Positions 38,724 through 47,350 of a DNA stretch of 64,000 bases are shown piece by piece. The translations under genes and the position numbers were made by a program. The notes beneath the pieces were generated by a model, which made no database searches, was not told the DNA's origin, and saw only the letters and a program-made list of their open reading frames with translations. The stretch lies in NCBI RefSeq assembly GCF_000236685.1, contig NC_016633.1:2108001-2172000 (forward strand), read 5' to 3'. This DNA comes from Sphaerochaeta pleomorpha str. Grapes (GTDB lineage Bacteria; Spirochaetota; Spirochaetia; Sphaerochaetales; Sphaerochaetaceae). Numbering within the stretch: the stretch's first letter is position 1; the number at the start of each line of letters is the position of its first letter.

Positions 38724-38797
38724 TGAGACCAAAAGGATTTGAACCTTCGACCCTCAGTTCCGCAAACTGATGCTCTATCCAGCTGAGCTATGGTCTC
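38724..38797 (-). tRNA. tRNA-Arg (anticodon GCG)
   Basis: Acceptor GAGACCA/TGGTCTC, D-loop AGCTGGATA with A20 (an arginine identity base), anticodon arm TCAGT-TTGCGGA-ACTGA, short variable loop, T-arm GAAGG/CCTTT. The anticodon reads GCG, which decodes CGC/CGU. Most bacteria use ACG (inosine) for this box. Confidence 0.88.
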
Positions 38798-38819
38798 AAT
38801 ACATGTAAAAAAACAAAAT

Positions 38820-38906
38820 CGGAGAAGGGGGGATTCGAACCCCCGGACCCGTTACCAGGTCAACTCCTTAGCAGGGAGCCCGATTCGGCCGCTCTCGCAC
38901 CTCTCC
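38820..38906 (-). tRNA. tRNA-Ser (anticodon GCT)
   Basis: Acceptor GGAGAGG/CTTCTCC with G-U pairs, anticodon loop CTGCTAA, long variable arm, T-loop TTCGAAT. Decodes AGC/AGU. Confidence 0.95.
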
Positions 38907-38945
38907 ATTTCAAACAACACAATCAATGCAAAACAAATGATAGAA

Positions 38946-39030
38946 CGGAGAGAGGGGGATTCGAACCCTCGGAGACTTGCGCCTCAACAGTTTTCAAGAC
39001 TGCCTCCTTCGACCGCTCGGACATCTCTCC
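38946..39030 (-). tRNA. tRNA-Ser (anticodon TGA)
   Basis: Acceptor GGAGAGA/TCTCTCC, anticodon loop CTTGAAA between GCAGT and ACTGT, long variable arm, T-loop TTCGAAT. Decodes UCA (and wobble). First gene of the tRNA operon. Confidence 0.95.
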
Positions 39031-39094
39031 ATTAAAAGACCATGGCGAAAATGCCATGCGATTATCAGGTTGTTTTGCTACCAATCGGATTCTC

Positions 39095-39123
39095 ACTATA
39101 TTGAGAGACCCGCTTTTTGTCAA
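39095..39123 (-). promoter_or_regulatory. Strong promoter of the tRNA-ffs-dnaX-ybaB-recR unit
   Basis: Minus strand TTGACA (39118-39123), exact 17-bp spacer, TATAGT (39095-39100). It lies about 65 nt upstream of tRNA-Ser(TGA). It probably serves the five tRNAs and the SRP RNA, with possible read-through into dnaX. Confidence 0.8.
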
Positions 39124-39149
39124 GAAGGTTGGGACTTAAAGGTTGTTTC

Positions 39150-39178
39150 TTGACAGTTCCTTTCTATATTGACATCAT
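39150..39178 (+). promoter_or_regulatory. Promoter of the M28 peptidase gene
   Basis: TTGACA (39150-39155), 17-bp spacer, CATCAT (39173-39178). The -10 box is weak (4 of 6). It ends 8 nt before ATG 39187 and no ribosome site is visible. Confidence 0.45.
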
Positions 39179-39186
39179 AATTTCAT

Positions 39187-40584
39187 ATGAGCCTACCCTT
39201 ATTCAACCGAAAACAACAAAAAAAACCTCCTTTGGTTAAAGAAACCGAAAAGGAAATGAAGGAAAAGATCGAGACTTTGAAGGCTGGACGTCTAGCCTCC
39301 CTCTCAATCTCATTGGCCGATAAACTTATTTCCTTATATGGACCAAGAATTTCAGGAAGTGAAAATGCAAGGGAAACCGCTTCGGCCTTGGAAAAAGAGC
39401 TCAAAGGTTTTTGTGATACCACCGAATACAAGGAATTTACCTTGTATAACCAGGCTTACACGCTTTGGTTGAAGGTCTTGGTTGTTGTCTACCCTTTCGC
39501 TTTGGCTCTGCTCTGGTTGGGCCTTCCTGTTATGTCCCTTTCTGTGCTTCTTCTTTTTCTGTGGTATGTGGCAAGAGGCTTCATATATTTCAAACCGGTT
39601 GGCGAAAAATATACTCCAAAAGGAAGGGGAGCCAACGTGCATGGGGTGCTCGAGCCGAAAAAAGAGGTGCTCCATACAGTTATTTTTTCAGGACACCACG
39701 ACAGTGCCCGTTTATATAAGTACAACAGCTTGGATAAGCTGATGTATGCAAAAAAAGTGCTGGTTCCTTTGCTTCTGTTTGTTTTTCTCTGCATAGCCTG
39801 CCTTACCCAGCTCTTTACCGAGTTGTTTACCGGGAAATTGTTTTCTTTCAACCTGCCGCCAATACCCTGTATCATTCTCAACAGTGCCCTTACCTTCTGT
39901 TTTCCGTTTGTTTTACCCCTTTGGGGGTTTGTCACTAGTGAAGGTTCCCCTGGCGCAGGGGATAACCTTGTTTCAAGCTGTATGGGGGTAGAATTAGCCC
40001 GTTTTTTTGATTGGAGAAAACGATGTGGGAATACTCTTGAACATACACGCTTGGTCTTCGCCTCGTTTGATGGGGAGGAAGTCGGTTTGAAAGGTTCCAA
40101 GCAGTGGTTTTCCGAGCACAAAGACCTTTGCAACCAAGCAATACAGCTCAATTTTGACTGTCCTTACTATGCTGATGAGATTACTTTTCTTGACCGGGAT
40201 ATCAATGGGACCCAGCCTCTTTCCACTCGCCTTGCAAGCAGATGCGTTCAGATTGCCAAATCGATGGGCTATGATGCATCAAGAGAGAGCATACCGTTCC
40301 TTGCAGGAGGTACCGATGCAGCTGAAGGCTCTCGGTCTGGCATCGAGGCCTGTACTTTGACAGCTATGGCCTGGGATGATGTATCTAAGCCTGCGGTTTA
40401 CCATACGAAAGATGATGTTTGCTCGGCGATTGAGCTAAAGGCCATTGAACAAGCCCTTTCCATCGCGATTCGCCTGGTTGAACTTGTTGATGCCGGTACT
40501 TTGTATGAAAAGAACAATGATTCAGGGCCCGAAGAGGAAGAGATAATCCCGGAACTGCATTTCGAACGATTGTCTAAACGCTAA
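39187..40584 (+). CDS. Membrane-embedded M28 family metallopeptidase
   Basis: 465 aa. Zinc ligands follow the M28 order: SGHHDSARL, GAGDNLVSS, FDGEEVGLKGS, NFDCPYYADE, and YHTKDD. Unusually, about four hydrophobic helices occur: two before the peptidase core (around 95-135) and two (around 190-255) inserted between the first ligand motif and GAGDN. The enzyme is therefore membrane-bound with its active site built across the insert. No Shine-Dalgarno. Its 3' end overlaps yigZ by 11 bp. Confidence 0.85.
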   Translation: MSLPLFNRKQQKKPPLVKETEKEMKEKIETLKAGRLASLSISLADKLISLYGPRISGSENARETASALEKELKGFCDTTEYKEFTLYNQAYTLWLKVLVVVYPFALALLWLGLPVMSLSVLLLFLWYVARGFIYFKPVGEKYTPKGRGANVHGVLEPKKEVLHTVIFSGHHDSARLYKYNSLDKLMYAKKVLVPLLLFVFLCIACLTQLFTELFTGKLFSFNLPPIPCIILNSALTFCFPFVLPLWGFVTSEGSPGAGDNLVSSCMGVELARFFDWRKRCGNTLEHTRLVFASFDGEEVGLKGSKQWFSEHKDLCNQAIQLNFDCPYYADEITFLDRDINGTQPLSTRLASRCVQIAKSMGYDASRESIPFLAGGTDAAEGSRSGIEACTLTAMAWDDVSKPAVYHTKDDVCSAIELKAIEQALSIAIRLVELVDAGTLYEKNNDSGPEEEEIIPELHFERLSKR

Positions 40585-41173
40585 ATACTATTCTATTTCT
40601 TCCGTTTGAAGTTTCAATAACCAGCTGTTCCAGCTCAGTTTTATTTGGCAAAGGTAACGTTCCGGCAATTGTGATAGCGCTTTCGAAACGTTCTTCGGTT
40701 ATTGTACATTGCACAGAGAGTAATACTTTCTTTATCGGTTCAAATAAATCGTAGGAAGTGGAGAGTGAAAAGGAACACTTTTCGACCAACTCCTCTGTCT
40801 GTAACACTTCCAATACTTTTTTTGCACTTTCCCCATAGGCTTTTACCAATCCGCCGGTTCCCAGCAAGGTACCTCCGAAGTAGCGGACAACCAGAAGGGC
40901 AACATTGGTAATTCCGCTGCCTTTCAAAACCTCTAGGATCGGTCTTCCTGCAGTATTCTTGGGCTCATGGTCGTCGCTACAGCTGTATTCGTCACCTTTT
41001 GGACCGATTATTGCAGCATGGACGACATGAGAGGCCGATGGATGTAGGTTCCTTACTTCTGTTACCAGATTTTTCACCTCTGCAAGATTTGGACAGGGGT
41101 ACGCCAAGGCAATGAAGCGCGATTTCTTGACTTCCAGTTCATAAAGGGCAGAGCCGAGAGGATTTCTCATCAT
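40574..41173 (-). CDS. IMPACT/YigZ family protein
   Basis: 199 aa. An N-terminal UPF0029 domain has KKSRFIALAYPC, HVVHAAIIGP, DDHEPKNTAGRPIL and VVRYFGGTLLGTGGLVKAYG; a C-terminal DUF1949 ferredoxin-like domain follows. Family members contact ribosomes or nucleic acids; role not settled. The ATG at 41173 overlaps the stop of the aldo/keto reductase by one base (TAATG). A GTG at 41179 is an alternative start. Confidence 0.9.
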   Translation of the reverse strand: MMRNPLGSALYELEVKKSRFIALAYPCPNLAEVKNLVTEVRNLHPSASHVVHAAIIGPKGDEYSCSDDHEPKNTAGRPILEVLKGSGITNVALLVVRYFGGTLLGTGGLVKAYGESAKKVLEVLQTEELVEKCSFSLSTSYDLFEPIKKVLLSVQCTITEERFESAITIAGTLPLPNKTELEQLVIETSNGRNRIVFSV

Positions 41174-42006
41174 TACCACCTGTGGTTGAAGATGTTATCT
41201 TGTGAAATTGGCGCAGAGGAGGCAAGTTTACCGGCTAAAACTGACAATTCATGCATCTCGACGCCAGAAAGCCTTAGATCTCTACTTGCAAGGTTCTGTT
41301 GCAGCTGTGTTTTATTCCTTGCCCCCAGAAGGACAGAATCAAAACCCTGCCCTAATGCCCAGACAAGCGCTATTTGGGCAATGGAGCATCGTTTCTTGCA
41401 GCTGAGGTCCCAGAGTTTTCCATAAAGTGCTTTGTAGAGAGGGTAGGATTCAGGGGCATAGCAATAGAAATCCTTTCTCCCATCCAAGGGACTTGCTTCA
41501 TGGTTACCATTGAGCAAACCAAGGCCTAGCGGGCTATACCCAACCGTTTTGATTTTGTTTTCTTTACAATAGAGCAGAGTCTGCTCAAGGCCTCTTGTCC
41601 ATAAAAGGTTGCAAGGCATCTGGTAATATCCAATGGGATAGGTTCTGAAGGACTGCAGAAGTGGAAGGGGAAAATTGCTTAGCCCGATTGTCATCACCAT
41701 ATCCGTTTCTGTTATTTCAGCCAAGGCGTCCATGATGGGGGCAAGCGGAACCGTACTGCTTGGCCAATGGAGGTAAAGGATGTCGATATAGTCGGTACAA
41801 AGCCTTCTGAGACTTGTTTCAACATCCTTGCGAACCTGCAAAGGACCTTTTGCCATGATTTTTGTAGCAATGGTCAGCTCGCTTCTCGGAATGCTTTTGG
41901 AAAAACGTTTTAATTGCTGTCCGGTGAATTGTTCACTTTCACCATTTCCATACCCTTGCGCTGTATCGAAATGGCGAATTCCTGTCTTTAGGGCATAATG
42001 AAGCAC
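41173..42006 (-). CDS. Aldo/keto reductase, true start uncertain
   Basis: NADPH-dependent oxidoreductase of the AKR fold. Catalytic tetrad residues are visible: Asp and Tyr in HFDTAQGYGNGESE, Lys in IATKIM, His in YLHWPS. The first standard start codon in frame is GTG 42006, but conserved AKR sequence continues upstream without a stop as IGLGCWQFGGSFGFWENQD back to about 42084, and no ATG, GTG or TTG lies between the upstream stop (42105) and 42006. Starting at 42006 removes the first beta strands. A non-standard start such as ATA 42081, 2 nt after the NUDIX stop region, is possible. Confidence 0.8.
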   Translation of the reverse strand: MLHYALKTGIRHFDTAQGYGNGESEQFTGQQLKRFSKSIPRSELTIATKIMAKGPLQVRKDVETSLRRLCTDYIDILYLHWPSSTVPLAPIMDALAEITETDMVMTIGLSNFPLPLLQSFRTYPIGYYQMPCNLLWTRGLEQTLLYCKENKIKTVGYSPLGLGLLNGNHEASPLDGRKDFYCYAPESYPLYKALYGKLWDLSCKKRCSIAQIALVWALGQGFDSVLLGARNKTQLQQNLASRDLRLSGVEMHELSVLAGKLASSAPISQDNIFNHRW

Positions 42007-42082
42007 TTTGATCGAATCGGAACGGTCCTGGTTCTCCCAGAACCCGAAAGAGCCTCCAAACTGCCAGCATCCTAACCCTATT

Positions 42083-43066
42083 TCACTCGTTTTCGTCTTC
42101 CTCTATGGTAATGGTTTTATCAATCATCTTCTGGTCGTCAAAAATAAAACGTCCCTCGAATTTTTTTCCTTCCAGTGCAAGCGGGAGCCAATGCTGGTCA
42201 TCTTCCCACATTCTATCATAGGGCATCGCAGCAACGGGACACCAGAAAGGACGGGCCTCCTCGGTTTCCTTGGGTATTCCTGTATAGGAATGGGCAAAGA
42301 AGACATATCCCCGTTCCGAAAGACCGTCCTTGAACTGAAAATCCAACTTACCGACCAGTACAGGGTCTACGATGTCGAGTTCTGTTTCTTCCTTGAACTC
42401 CCTGATAGCGGCTTCCGTTGCAGTTTCTTCCAATTCTATATGACCACCGGGAGCATTTACCAAACCGGTACCCAGTCCCCGTTTTTTATCAATCAACAAG
42501 ACTTGGTCATTTTCGAACAGGTAGGTGATGACGCATATTTCCTTGGGGTCCCAGAGATCCCAGTCAATTTCCCCGACAGTGTCAGGGACAACCATGGGGA
42601 TAGGTTCCTCTTGGGGATTATCCAAAGAAGCCAGCCGTTTTTTTTCTTCAGCTGCTGCGGCTTCCTCCGGATGTGCTTTGTAGTAACATTCCTGGCAAAG
42701 GTTGTCATCGTGTCCGATAATATGATTGATATCGAGTTTTACATTGCACTCAGCGCAATGGAGCCTGAAAGGCCAGGCCTTCTCCCTGAAAATATAGAGA
42801 AGTCCAACACAGAGAGCCAAGTCTAGCCAAGCCAGCTTCTGGGGAAGTCCCCGGGTAAGGATCGTTACGACTCCAACTTCGAAAATCAGGAGGAGAGCAG
42901 CCAGATATATGGTTGCAAATCGTTTCTTTTGCGAATTGGGAATTTTTCGTTGTGAAAAATTCAACAATAATATGGCAATCAATGCCCATGTGTAATACTG
43001 CTCTATTGTTTCCAGAATCATGGAGAATAGGGTATAGTGCAAATGTCTATTCGTCAAGCTTTTCAT
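42083..43066 (-). CDS. Membrane-anchored NUDIX hydrolase with a zinc-finger-like segment
   Basis: 327 aa. The N-terminal third has three hydrophobic helices (TWALIAILLLNF, IYLAALLLIFEVGVVTIL, LALCVGLLYIF). Then a CAEC...CQEC four-cysteine segment (about 105-130). The C-terminal half is a NUDIX domain with box GGHIELEETATEAAIREFKEETEL, resembling MutT/MTH1-type enzymes. It may hydrolyse oxidised nucleotides at the membrane. ATG 43066 has a GAGAGG ribosome site. The tail is very acidic. Confidence 0.82.
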   Translation of the reverse strand: MKSLTNRHLHYTLFSMILETIEQYYTWALIAILLLNFSQRKIPNSQKKRFATIYLAALLLIFEVGVVTILTRGLPQKLAWLDLALCVGLLYIFREKAWPFRLHCAECNVKLDINHIIGHDDNLCQECYYKAHPEEAAAAEEKKRLASLDNPQEEPIPMVVPDTVGEIDWDLWDPKEICVITYLFENDQVLLIDKKRGLGTGLVNAPGGHIELEETATEAAIREFKEETELDIVDPVLVGKLDFQFKDGLSERGYVFFAHSYTGIPKETEEARPFWCPVAAMPYDRMWEDDQHWLPLALEGKKFEGRFIFDDQKMIDKTITIEEDENE

Positions 43067-43149
43067 AAACGAGCCTCTCAAAGGATAAACATTGAAACCG
43101 CTCGGGTTTTGGAGTAAGCTAGGCGTATACCTTAAGGCTGGAGGTTGCC

Positions 43150-43815
43150 ATGGAACTTGATACTATCGCGAAATACATTGACCACACGGTTCTCGGAGCA
43201 AATGCTACCCGGGATAATATTGAAAAAATTTGTAATGAGGCTAGGGAATACCGGTTTGCCTCGGTTTGTGTTAATAGTTGCTGGGTGCCTTTGTGTGCCA
43301 AAATGTTGAAGGGGTCAGACGTTCGCGTATGTACCGTTGTCGGTTTCCCCCTTGGGGCCATGTCTACTGCTGCAAAGGCCTTTGAGGCTAAGCACGCGGT
43401 TGCTGAAGGAGCCACGGAAATTGATATGGTTATAAATGTCGGGTGGTTGAAAAACCATGATGACGAACTTGTCCAGGATGATATTGCAGCGGTGAAAGAA
43501 GCCTGCAATAAAAGCCTCCTGAAAGTGATTATTGAGACATGTCTATTGACCGATGAAGAGAAAGCAAGGGCTTGCCGTCTAGCGAAGGCTGCCGGTGCTG
43601 ATTTTGTGAAGACTTCCACTGGCTTCTCTACCGGTGGAGCAAAAGTAGAAGACATCAAATTGATGCGAAAAACCGTAGGTCCTGTACTTGGTGTAAAGGC
43701 CTCCGGGGGAATCCATTCCTATCAAGAGGCTAAAGCGATGATTGACGCAGGGGCAACCCGGATTGGTGCTTCCTGTGGAGTTGCCATCGTTGAGGGACAG
43801 AATGCCGCGCATTGA
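43150..43815 (+). CDS. deoC: Deoxyribose-phosphate aldolase
   Basis: 221-aa class I aldolase that splits deoxyribose-5-phosphate to glyceraldehyde-3-phosphate and acetaldehyde in nucleoside catabolism. Motifs: [39 protein letters not shown], and the Schiff-base lysine in [15 protein letters not shown] with a second lysine in VKASGGI. Ribosome site GGAGG. Its end overlaps the thymidine-kinase-like gene by 14 nt. Confidence 0.95.
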   Translation: MELDTIAKYIDHTVLGANATRDNIEKICNEAREYRFASVCVNSCWVPLCAKMLKGSDVRVCTVVGFPLGAMSTAAKAFEAKHAVAEGATEIDMVINVGWLKNHDDELVQDDIAAVKEACNKSLLKVIIETCLLTDEEKARACRLAKAAGADFVKTSTGFSTGGAKVEDIKLMRKTVGPVLGVKASGGIHSYQEAKAMIDAGATRIGASCGVAIVEGQNAAH

Positions 43816-44944
43816 GCAGAAAACTGAGAGTACTGATTTTCTGAAAAGCCTAGGTTTTCCGACTATCGACGTCCATGATACGTTTTCTCATTTTGATTTC
43901 ACCCTTCCTGGCAGAAGGGTGTTACTTATTGGCCCCATGGGTTCTGGTAAGACTGAGTTTGCGGCCCGTGTCTGGCGTGATGCTGCCATTGCCCAGAAAA
44001 AGGGGGACAAAGTCCGTTCCCTCACCAGCAGTGGGGAAGTCGACCGGAGGAAGGTCTTTTTCGTCAGGTCTGAGATCGATGGGGCAAGGTTTTCCGATTA
44101 TCCTGAGGATGCCTTGTGTTTTCGTAGCGGGTACATTCACTGCGGGGATAATATTGCCCGTATCAGGGACTCTTTTGGCCTTGAACAGGTATTGGCAGAT
44201 AATCCGACTGTGGGAACGTTTATTATTGATGAGGCGTCTTTTTTCGATGAACGCCTAGCGTATGTGGTAAGGAATCATAGCCAGCAAAGGGGCGTCATGT
44301 TTATTTTCCCCACCTTGATCCTGAATTTCCGTCGTGACTTATTCAATTCGACGGCAAGGCTCATGTTGGATATTGCAACAGATGTCATTCCCCTCACAGC
44401 CTATTGCGAACACCCGGATTGCATGAAAGATGCATTCTATACCTACCGGTATTACCAAGTCGACGGGAAGGAATGCCCTGCACTCTATTTTGATCCCCTT
44501 ATTATCGTAGGGGGCGACGAGCACAAGAACAGTTCTTTGGAACCGAACTATGCCGCCCGTTGTGACGAACACCATTTCCTGCCAGGGAAAGAGTATACCT
44601 TTTTTCATCTCAAGCCGTTGGGGGAACAAGCTTCCAGGGGTCAGGAAAAAGCCCTGCGGGACGAATTGTATTCCTTGAAATATGCCATGCAACGTTCAAT
44701 GCTCTATAAGAATATCTGTGAACGGTATGTCGGTGTAAAGGATGAGGAAATTTATTTCAATTCGCTTAAACCAGGCAATATTGCCGAGAAGGCATTGGTT
44801 TTCCTGTTTTGCGAACAGAATCTGGTTCCCGAGGAGTTGCTTCTCCGGTTGGTTTCCGAACTTGAACTCGACACAATCTACCTATCGAAAGTTTTGGCCG
44901 ATAACCGGCGCCCTGTTTCGTTTGGGCAGCCCTTCCTCCTGTAG
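43802..44944 (+). CDS. Thymidine-kinase-like protein with C-terminal extension
   Basis: 380 aa. The P-loop [10 protein letters not shown], the Walker [12 protein letters not shown], and a Cys/His zinc region (CEHPDC ... ARCDEHH) match the type II thymidine kinase layout. The family is normally about 190-230 aa; here the N-terminus is longer and about 100 residues follow the zinc region ([20 protein letters not shown], rich in helix). Overlap with deoC supports a nucleoside salvage role. Kinase activity is inferred; the lasso residues differ from the classical ones. Confidence 0.75.
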   Translation: MPRIEQKTESTDFLKSLGFPTIDVHDTFSHFDFTLPGRRVLLIGPMGSGKTEFAARVWRDAAIAQKKGDKVRSLTSSGEVDRRKVFFVRSEIDGARFSDYPEDALCFRSGYIHCGDNIARIRDSFGLEQVLADNPTVGTFIIDEASFFDERLAYVVRNHSQQRGVMFIFPTLILNFRRDLFNSTARLMLDIATDVIPLTAYCEHPDCMKDAFYTYRYYQVDGKECPALYFDPLIIVGGDEHKNSSLEPNYAARCDEHHFLPGKEYTFFHLKPLGEQASRGQEKALRDELYSLKYAMQRSMLYKNICERYVGVKDEEIYFNSLKPGNIAEKALVFLFCEQNLVPEELLLRLVSELELDTIYLSKVLADNRRPVSFGQPFLL

Positions 44945-44950
44945 AATCTG

Positions 44951-44982
44951 AGCCCTTCCTCCAAAACGCGGAAGGGCTTTTC
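44951..44982 (+). terminator. Rho-independent terminator after the thymidine-kinase-like gene
   Basis: AGCCCTTCC / GGAAGGGCT with a 10-nt loop, then TTTTCC. It lies 6 nt after the stop. Confidence 0.85.
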
Positions 44983-45054
44983 CTACCCAATAGCTGGAAA
45001 GTACAAAAACAGCGCAACATAGCACCTTGCAGGCCTTTCTTGGGGAGTTCAAAA

Positions 45055-45927
45055 TCAAGCTAGGTTTTTAAGTGTTTGTTTGAGTGTCTGGACATTGATA
45101 TTTTCCAGTAGCCAGGGAACCGAGATGTTTCGTTTTTCCATCTCGTGTTCAAGTCCTTTCCAGTCGAGGACCCCCTCTCCTACCGGTAAATTCCCAATTT
45201 TCCAGCCTCTTTCATCCAATGCATAGTCTTTGACATGAAGGATTGCGATTTTTTCCCCGAGGGCATCGAGAGCTTCGGAAAAAAAGGAATGCTGGGCTTC
45301 CTGAGTCGGGACCTTCCGTACCGAACCGTCTGGCTCACAGATTCCCGTCCAGGGCACCAGATTGACAGGATCGTAGATGACTTGCAGGTGGGGTGTATCA
45401 AAGGTCTCAACCAGACGAGCCAACCTTTGTACCGAACAGATGGTGTGTTGCCTGCTGACCGCTTCGATTCCTATTGTCGATTTGGTACGTTCGGCCGTGT
45501 TTAGCAATCGTTCGATAGAACGATAGAAACGAGTGAGAATTTCAGGTTCAAAGGTGCCAAGGTCGAAGGAGCAGTCTCGTTGTATCGACCCTGTTTCGGT
45601 CCCGACAAGAAGGCCTCCGCAGTGGCTTGAAAGACGAAGGCAGGTTTCAAAATCCCTGAGTTGCCTTTCTCGTATATCCAAGTCAGGGTGGACCGGGTTG
45701 ATATAACAGCCCAAGACTGCGATTTTGACGTTTTCTTTTGCAAGGTCTGATTTGAGGTTTTCAAACAGTTCTGGGGTATAGTCCTTGATTTGGGGAAACA
45801 GGGGAAGGGCTTTTGCAGGTGCTAGTTGTATATAGCTCTCTTTCTGGTATTTTGAGACTTCCTGAGCCAAGGAAGAGACGGAAGGGAATGTCCCGAGGTC
45901 ATGTGCTCTAAAACCAATTTGTTTCAT
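45055..45927 (-). CDS. Sugar phosphate isomerase/epimerase (AP-endonuclease-2 fold)
   Basis: 290-aa TIM-barrel protein. Metal-site-type residues are in GIEAVSRQHTICS, QVIYDPVNLVPW, HVKDYALDERGW and WLLENINVQ. The frame opens at 46167, but ATG 45927 (MKQIGFRAHDLGTFPS) fits the family and has TATAAT 7 nt upstream; there is no Shine-Dalgarno. It is divergent from a GH28 gene, so a role in uronate or pectin sugar conversion is plausible. Confidence 0.82.
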   Translation of the reverse strand: MKQIGFRAHDLGTFPSVSSLAQEVSKYQKESYIQLAPAKALPLFPQIKDYTPELFENLKSDLAKENVKIAVLGCYINPVHPDLDIRERQLRDFETCLRLSSHCGGLLVGTETGSIQRDCSFDLGTFEPEILTRFYRSIERLLNTAERTKSTIGIEAVSRQHTICSVQRLARLVETFDTPHLQVIYDPVNLVPWTGICEPDGSVRKVPTQEAQHSFFSEALDALGEKIAILHVKDYALDERGWKIGNLPVGEGVLDWKGLEHEMEKRNISVPWLLENINVQTLKQTLKNLA

Positions 45928-45934
45928 ATGATTG

Positions 45935-45963
45935 ATTATAGGTAAAACCGATAGCGAAGTAAA
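45935..45963 (-). promoter_or_regulatory. Promoter of the sugar isomerase/epimerase gene
   Basis: Minus strand TTTACT (45958-45963), 17-bp spacer, perfect TATAAT (45935-45940). The -10 box ends 7 nt before ATG 45927. Confidence 0.65.
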
Positions 45964-45985
45964 GAAATGATATTTGGAGGGAAAA

Positions 45986-47350
45986 ATGAAACAGTATTTT
46001 CTTTCAGACTTCGAGGCAAACAATGACGGGGTTTTTGATAATACCGAAGCCTTTGCAGCGGCTTTTACTGCCATTGCTGAGGGAGGTTGCCTGTCAATAG
46101 GGCCTGGAACCTGGCGTACGGGCCCTATAACCATCAGTGGGCATGATATTGAGGTGCATATACACAAAGATGCAAAAATCGTGTTTATACCGGAAGAGGG
46201 GAAATATATCCCAGTCTATTCCCGTTGGGAAGGTATTAACTGTTATTGCATGCATCCTTGTCTGTATATCCTCAATTCTCATCGGGTGACGATACAAGGG
46301 GAAGGTACCCTGTATGGTAGCGGGCATTACTGGTGGGATCTTTCTCTAGGAAAACGCAATCTCAAAATGGAGCCGGCAACAGAAACAGAGAAACGCTTTG
46401 CCCTCCTGAATCCTGGGTACAAGAGCCAGGGGGGTGGCGGGGGAGGAAGGCAATCCCAATTCCTTCGTCCTCCCTTAGTCCAGGTAAAAGATTCAAGCGA
46501 TATTCTCTTGGAGGGCATAACACTTGAGGATAGTCCGTTTTGGACCCTTCATCCCTTGTATTCGAGAAACCTTGTTTTTAAAAACCTCAGTATCAAGAAC
46601 CCGAAAAATGCACCGAATACAGATGGGATAGACCTCGATTCCTGCGAGAACGTAACAATAGAAGGATGTGTAATCGATGTAGGTGACGATGGCATAGCCC
46701 TTAAAAGTGGGAGTGGCCCCGATGGGATTCTGACAGGGAGACCCACAAAGGACGTACGGATTTTTCAATGCACAGTCCGTAACGCCCATGGGGGGGCAGT
46801 AATAGGGAGTGAGACGGCTGCTGGTATTCACAATGTAGAGGTTTCAAATTGTCTTTTTGATGGAACCGATAGGGGTATACGAATCAAAACACGAAGGGGA
46901 AGGGGCGGTAAGATTTCCCACCTTTCCTTTCTGGGACTCAAAATGGTAAAAAATCTCTGTCCCTTGACGATTAACCTCTATTATCGTTGCGGAAGTTTTT
47001 CAAACGAGGATTTTTCTTTGGAGAAGCTCCCTGTTTGTCCCGAGACCCCCTCCGTTTCTGATATAAGGATTACGGATTGCGAGGCTGTTGGCTGTCTTTC
47101 CTCCATTGCTTTTATCGTGGGGTTGCCTGAATCCCCAATCACTGGCCTTTGCATTGAAGACTGTACATTTTCCCTCGATCAGGAGGAATCCCATCCTGTG
47201 GAGGAGAGCGAGATGTATCTTGGGCTCCCTTTGCCCCAGGGAAGGGGCATGAGGCTTCGTAATGTCCATCTTATGCTCAAAAATGTATCGGTGAACGGAG
47301 TGATGAACCCCTTCGAAATTGAGGAGAATGTACGGTTGGAGAATTCCTGA
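45986..47350 (+). CDS. GH28 polygalacturonase-family enzyme
   Basis: 454-aa right-handed beta-helix. The GH28 motifs are present: NTDGIDLDSC, GDDGIALKSG (catalytic Asp pair), AHGGAVIGSE (the GHG position is HGG) and RGIRIKTRRGRGG. There is no signal peptide, so it likely acts on imported oligogalacturonides. A run of six glycines follows residue 150. ATG 45986 has a GGAGGG ribosome site. It fits with KdgK and KDPG aldolase later in the window. Confidence 0.92.
   Translation: MKQYFLSDFEANNDGVFDNTEAFAAAFTAIAEGGCLSIGPGTWRTGPITISGHDIEVHIHKDAKIVFIPEEGKYIPVYSRWEGINCYCMHPCLYILNSHRVTIQGEGTLYGSGHYWWDLSLGKRNLKMEPATETEKRFALLNPGYKSQGGGGGGRQSQFLRPPLVQVKDSSDILLEGITLEDSPFWTLHPLYSRNLVFKNLSIKNPKNAPNTDGIDLDSCENVTIEGCVIDVGDDGIALKSGSGPDGILTGRPTKDVRIFQCTVRNAHGGAVIGSETAAGIHNVEVSNCLFDGTDRGIRIKTRRGRGGKISHLSFLGLKMVKNLCPLTINLYYRCGSFSNEDFSLEKLPVCPETPSVSDIRITDCEAVGCLSSIAFIVGLPESPITGLCIEDCTFSLDQEESHPVEESEMYLGLPLPQGRGMRLRNVHLMLKNVSVNGVMNPFEIEENVRLENS

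Noticed and set aside
46432-46452. Possible frameshift at the Gly-rich run of the GH28 gene
   Set aside because: The frame stays open and the motifs before and after are in the same frame.
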